Shown here piece after piece: positions 6,075 to 7,441 of a DNA stretch of 7,441 bases. This DNA is from Dehalococcoidia bacterium. GTDB taxonomy: Bacteria > Chloroflexota > Dehalococcoidia > GIF9 > AB-539-J10. The notes under the pieces are model-generated. The model was not told where the DNA came from, did no database searches, and saw only the letters and a list, made by a program, of their open reading frames with translations. Position numbers and translations under genes: made by a program. The stretch's first letter is position 1. Every line of letters starts with the position of its first letter. The stretch lies in the NCBI GenBank assembly GCA_029857995.1, contig JAOUFZ010000080.1, positions 1-7,441 of the forward strand, read 5' to 3'.

Positions 6075-6101
6075 TAACGAATACGTTGCCGAAATGTTAC
6101 A
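6075..6101 (-). promoter_or_regulatory. ECF-type promoter, copy 1 (before the sigma factor gene)
   Basis: On the minus strand TGTAACA (6101-6095), 15 bp, CGTTA (6079-6075). It is the same motif as at 5460-5486 and 6836-6862, pointing to autoregulation. The -10 lies only 14 nt from the GTG start, so a start of transcription about 7 nt past the -10 (near 6068) would leave a leader of roughly 8 nt and cut into the Shine-Dalgarno. Confidence 0.8.
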
Positions 6102-6572
6102 GAGAGTCTGTTATCCGACAGCTGTTCATTTGGAGTCTATAGATAAATATGCCACGCTAGAGGGAACACAATCAAGTTTGGAACTGTCAAATACACATTA
6201 TTGAGTTTTGTTGAGCTAGAGTGGACAAACCGTTAGATTGTTGGGTAGCTTTCTGCTGGCGCAAAGTTGAAGCAAACCTGAGAGCTCCTACGGAGGCCTT
6301 AGCATCCACTGAGGTCATGCTATAAAGAACATTCAACTATTTCAGCTCTGGATTGGGCTCTGTTCTGCAGGTTGAGGATCGGAAACCGGTCCTTGCCAGG
6401 CTTGAGAATGAATAGCAAGAGGAGGCCGCGAGACCTCCTCTTGCTGTCCATTCGGACAATATGTGGGATCTTTGCTGCTAGGGTAACGGCCTTTGTGTCA
6501 ATCACCCACTATGTCCCGACTGTGTCTGACTCTGCTACCTTTCTTCTTGATCAATCCAGACTTTTGGTCTAC
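6102..6572. other. intergenic region upstream of the sigma factor gene
   Basis: About 470 bp without a supported gene on either strand. It holds the strong inverted repeat at 6414-6445, listed separately. Open frames here are short, have no ribosome binding site, and read through the inverted repeat. No further TGTAACA-N15-CGTTA copy, tRNA or insertion-sequence end was found. Confidence 0.55.
6414..6445 (-). terminator. perfect 12-bp inverted repeat, possible terminator
   Basis: AGCAAGAGGAGG (6414-6425), an 8-nt loop, CCTCCTCTTGCT (6434-6445): a perfect 12-bp stem about 127 bp past the stop of the cysteine-cluster gene. It is the strongest hairpin in the window. The minus-strand sequence after it (ATTCATTCTC) is only weakly T-rich, so termination may be inefficient or factor-assisted; a processing site or other structured RNA is possible. 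Confidence 0.45.
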
Positions 6573-6788
6573 CTAAACGCCGTTTGGCTGTTCATGTGGG
6601 GGAGGTCCACCCCAATCCCAATCATTGGGGATACAATCACCACAAGGCTCATCACAGGGACACCCTTCACCGTGATTCTGGGCAGCCTTAGGGTTATCAC
6701 CTGCTGCCAGAAGACTGCCTGTAACGAACACGGTCAGAAGGGCAGCCAATAACAGGGCCAATCCTAACATTCCAAGAATTCTTTTCAA
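6573..6788 (-). CDS. small exported protein with a four-cysteine cluster
   Basis: 71 residues from TTG 6788. An N-terminal signal or anchor (KRILGMLGLALLLAALLTVF, then VTGSLLA-AGD) covers about residues 2-30. The mature part of about 40 residues holds HGEGCPCDEPCGDC, four cysteines in ten residues (C-x-C-x3-C-x2-C) with a nearby His, followed by an acidic/aromatic stretch (PNDWDWGG) and a Pro-rich end. The cluster could bind a metal or form two disulfides outside the cell; no family is recognised. The TTG is chosen for AAGGAGG 6 nt upstream; the ATG at 6836 lies inside the promoter -10 and would bury the signal sequence behind 16 extra residues. A TGTAACA-N15-CGTTA promoter at 6836-6862 puts it in the same regulon as the sigma factor gene. 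Being a real gene is likely; its function is unknown. Confidence 0.72.
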   Translation of the reverse strand: MKRILGMLGLALLLAALLTVFVTGSLLAAGDNPKAAQNHGEGCPCDEPCGDCIPNDWDWGGPPPHEQPNGV

Positions 6789-6794
6789 AATGAT

Positions 6795-6801
6795 CCTCCT
6801 T
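6795..6801 (-). promoter_or_regulatory. ribosome binding site of the cysteine-cluster gene
   Basis: AAGGAGG placed 6 nt before TTG 6788. It decides the start in favour of TTG over the upstream ATG at 6836. Confidence 0.75.
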
Positions 6802-6835
6802 GATTTAATTTCTTGGCCGTTACCTCCGACATCCA

Positions 6836-6862
6836 TAACGAAGAAAGAGCGAAATTGTTACA
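6836..6862 (-). promoter_or_regulatory. ECF-type promoter, copy 3 (before the cysteine-cluster gene)
   Basis: On the minus strand TGTAACA (6862-6856), 15 bp, CGTTA (6840-6836). Predicted start near 6829, leader about 41 nt. The match extends a little beyond the core compared with copy 1 (TTTCG early in the spacer, TTCGTTA at the -10). It lies 35 bp past the stop of the GLUG-repeat gene. Confidence 0.82.
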
Positions 6863-6897
6863 AAACGCCGACCGAATAGTCTTAGGATGCCAGTGTC

Positions 6898-7441
6898 TTA
6901 AGACGGTGGCTGCCAACTGAGGAAGGGACGAGTCTGCTCCGTAACGATATTCCAGGCGAAGGTATCGTCGGTCTCGCCAAGAGCGACGGCTGTTATATTC
7001 CACGGGTTGTCCAGTCCTTCTGTTGCCGTGTCCGTGAAGGTGGCGATATCCTGCATTGCCGCTGTGGTCGTGCCCGATCCCCCGTCACTCTCGCTCACTC
7101 CGGAGGTATCAATATCCCAAAAGGAATTGTTGACTGTGCCCCAATTTGATCCGACCAGCCCGCCAACAAACGAGTAACCAGTCACACTACCGGTCGCGTA
7201 CGAGTTGCTCACAATGCCCAGGGAATCATTATCCCCCACCAGGCCACCAACATACCATTCACCAGTCACGCTACCAGTGGAATAGGAGTTGCTCACACTG
7301 CCCTGATTATCTCCGACCAGACCGCCAACGTAGTCATCGCCAATCACGCCACCGGTGGAATAGGATTTGGCAACAATTCCTCCCAGATTGCCTCCCACCA
7401 GACCGCCGACAGCCCACTTTCCAGTCACGCTGCCGACCGAA
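6898..7441 (-). CDS. GLUG-repeat surface protein, C-terminal part (5' end outside window)
   Basis: About 181 residues are visible and the frame is open at base 7441. Repeats of the GLUG type (W/YVGGLVGDN-G-V-SNSYSTGSVTG) run through the first two thirds, followed by the end seen in many such proteins: NNSFWDIDTSGVSESDGG, then TTAAMQDIATFTDTATEGLD and WNI...RPFLSWQPPS. GLUG repeats occur in large secreted or cell-surface proteins, some linked to adhesion or peptidase domains; which one this is cannot be told from the fragment. No sorting signal or anchor is visible at the C-terminus. The gene ends 35 bp before the third ECF promoter and is probably a separate transcription unit. A GTG at 7428 is internal (a Val in a repeat), not the real start. 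Confidence 0.85.
   Translation of the reverse strand, partial: SVGSVTGKWAVGGLVGGNLGGIVAKSYSTGGVIGDDYVGGLVGDNQGSVSNSYSTGSVTGEWYVGGLVGDNDSLGIVSNSYATGSVTGYSFVGGLVGSNWGTVNNSFWDIDTSGVSESDGGSGTTTAAMQDIATFTDTATEGLDNPWNITAVALGETDDTFAWNIVTEQTRPFLSWQPPS
7150..7441 (-). repeat. tandem GLUG coding repeats
   Basis: The GGLVG codons recur at 7150-7164, 7234-7248, 7312-7326 and 7393-7407, a period of 84, 78 and 81 bp (28, 26 and 27 residues). The array continues past the window end. Units are clearly similar at the DNA level but not identical, so this is an older or diversifying array and not a recent exact amplification. Confidence 0.8.

Noticed and set aside
6320..6752. Frames on both strands containing SKRR...LLLL-like sequence around 6400-6450
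   Set aside because: The mirrored peptides come from the 12-bp inverted repeat being read on both strands; no ribosome binding sites, and one frame is antisense to the cysteine-cluster gene.
6789..6836. ATG 6836 as the start of the cysteine-cluster protein
   Set aside because: It overlaps the promoter -10 and so would be absent from the predicted transcript; TTG 6788 has AAGGAGG at ideal spacing.
7150..7441. Regularly spaced repeats resembling a CRISPR array
   Set aside because: The period of 78-84 bp is a multiple of three, the frame stays open throughout, and the translation is clearly GLUG repeats.

Overview
The window looks like an ordinary bacterial chromosome segment of moderate GC. 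The best guess is a Chloroflexota-type organism (Dehalococcoidia-like). This rests on a DUF2007 gene directly upstream of lysS and on an ECF sigma factor followed by DUF5667 proteins whose N-terminal segment (FEDILVECIDDI...YPSAREQLEPLL) resembles that phylum's putative anti-sigma proteins. The assignment is inference from remembered family patterns, not from a search.

Left part (1-1658, minus strand): a two-gene unit with a small DUF2007 protein followed by lysS, the class II lysyl-tRNA synthetase, whose last few dozen codons lie beyond base 1. An AT-rich repetitive spacer separates the two, and lysS has no visible ribosome binding site. Middle (1659-3076, plus strand): a divergent polyamine operon, speD (self-cleaving S-adenosylmethionine decarboxylase, TTG start) overlapping by ATGA with an aminopropyltransferase gene of the spermidine synthase family. 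Its active-site loop looks more like the ACL5/thermospermine type than classical spermidine synthase. Bases 3077-3441 are a non-coding or decayed spacer between convergent units.

Right part (3442-6862, minus strand): the most interesting region. An ECF sigma factor gene is followed by two paralogous DUF5667 genes. The first encodes a short exported protein. The second encodes a long protein with a cytoplasmic N-terminal region, one membrane segment and a duplicated outer module. Upstream of the sigma gene lies a gene for a 71-residue exported protein with a four-cysteine cluster. Three copies of one bipartite promoter, TGTAACA-N15-CGTTA, sit in front of the sigma gene, the first DUF5667 gene and the cysteine-cluster gene, with all 12 bases and the spacer length identical. 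The simplest reading is a self-amplifying cell-envelope regulon: the sigma factor activates itself, its presumed membrane-bound inhibitor/sensor, a free extracellular paralog and a small exported cysteine-rich effector.

Right edge (6898-7441, minus strand): the C-terminal part of a GLUG-repeat surface protein that begins outside the window. No tRNA, rRNA, CRISPR array or intact mobile element was seen.
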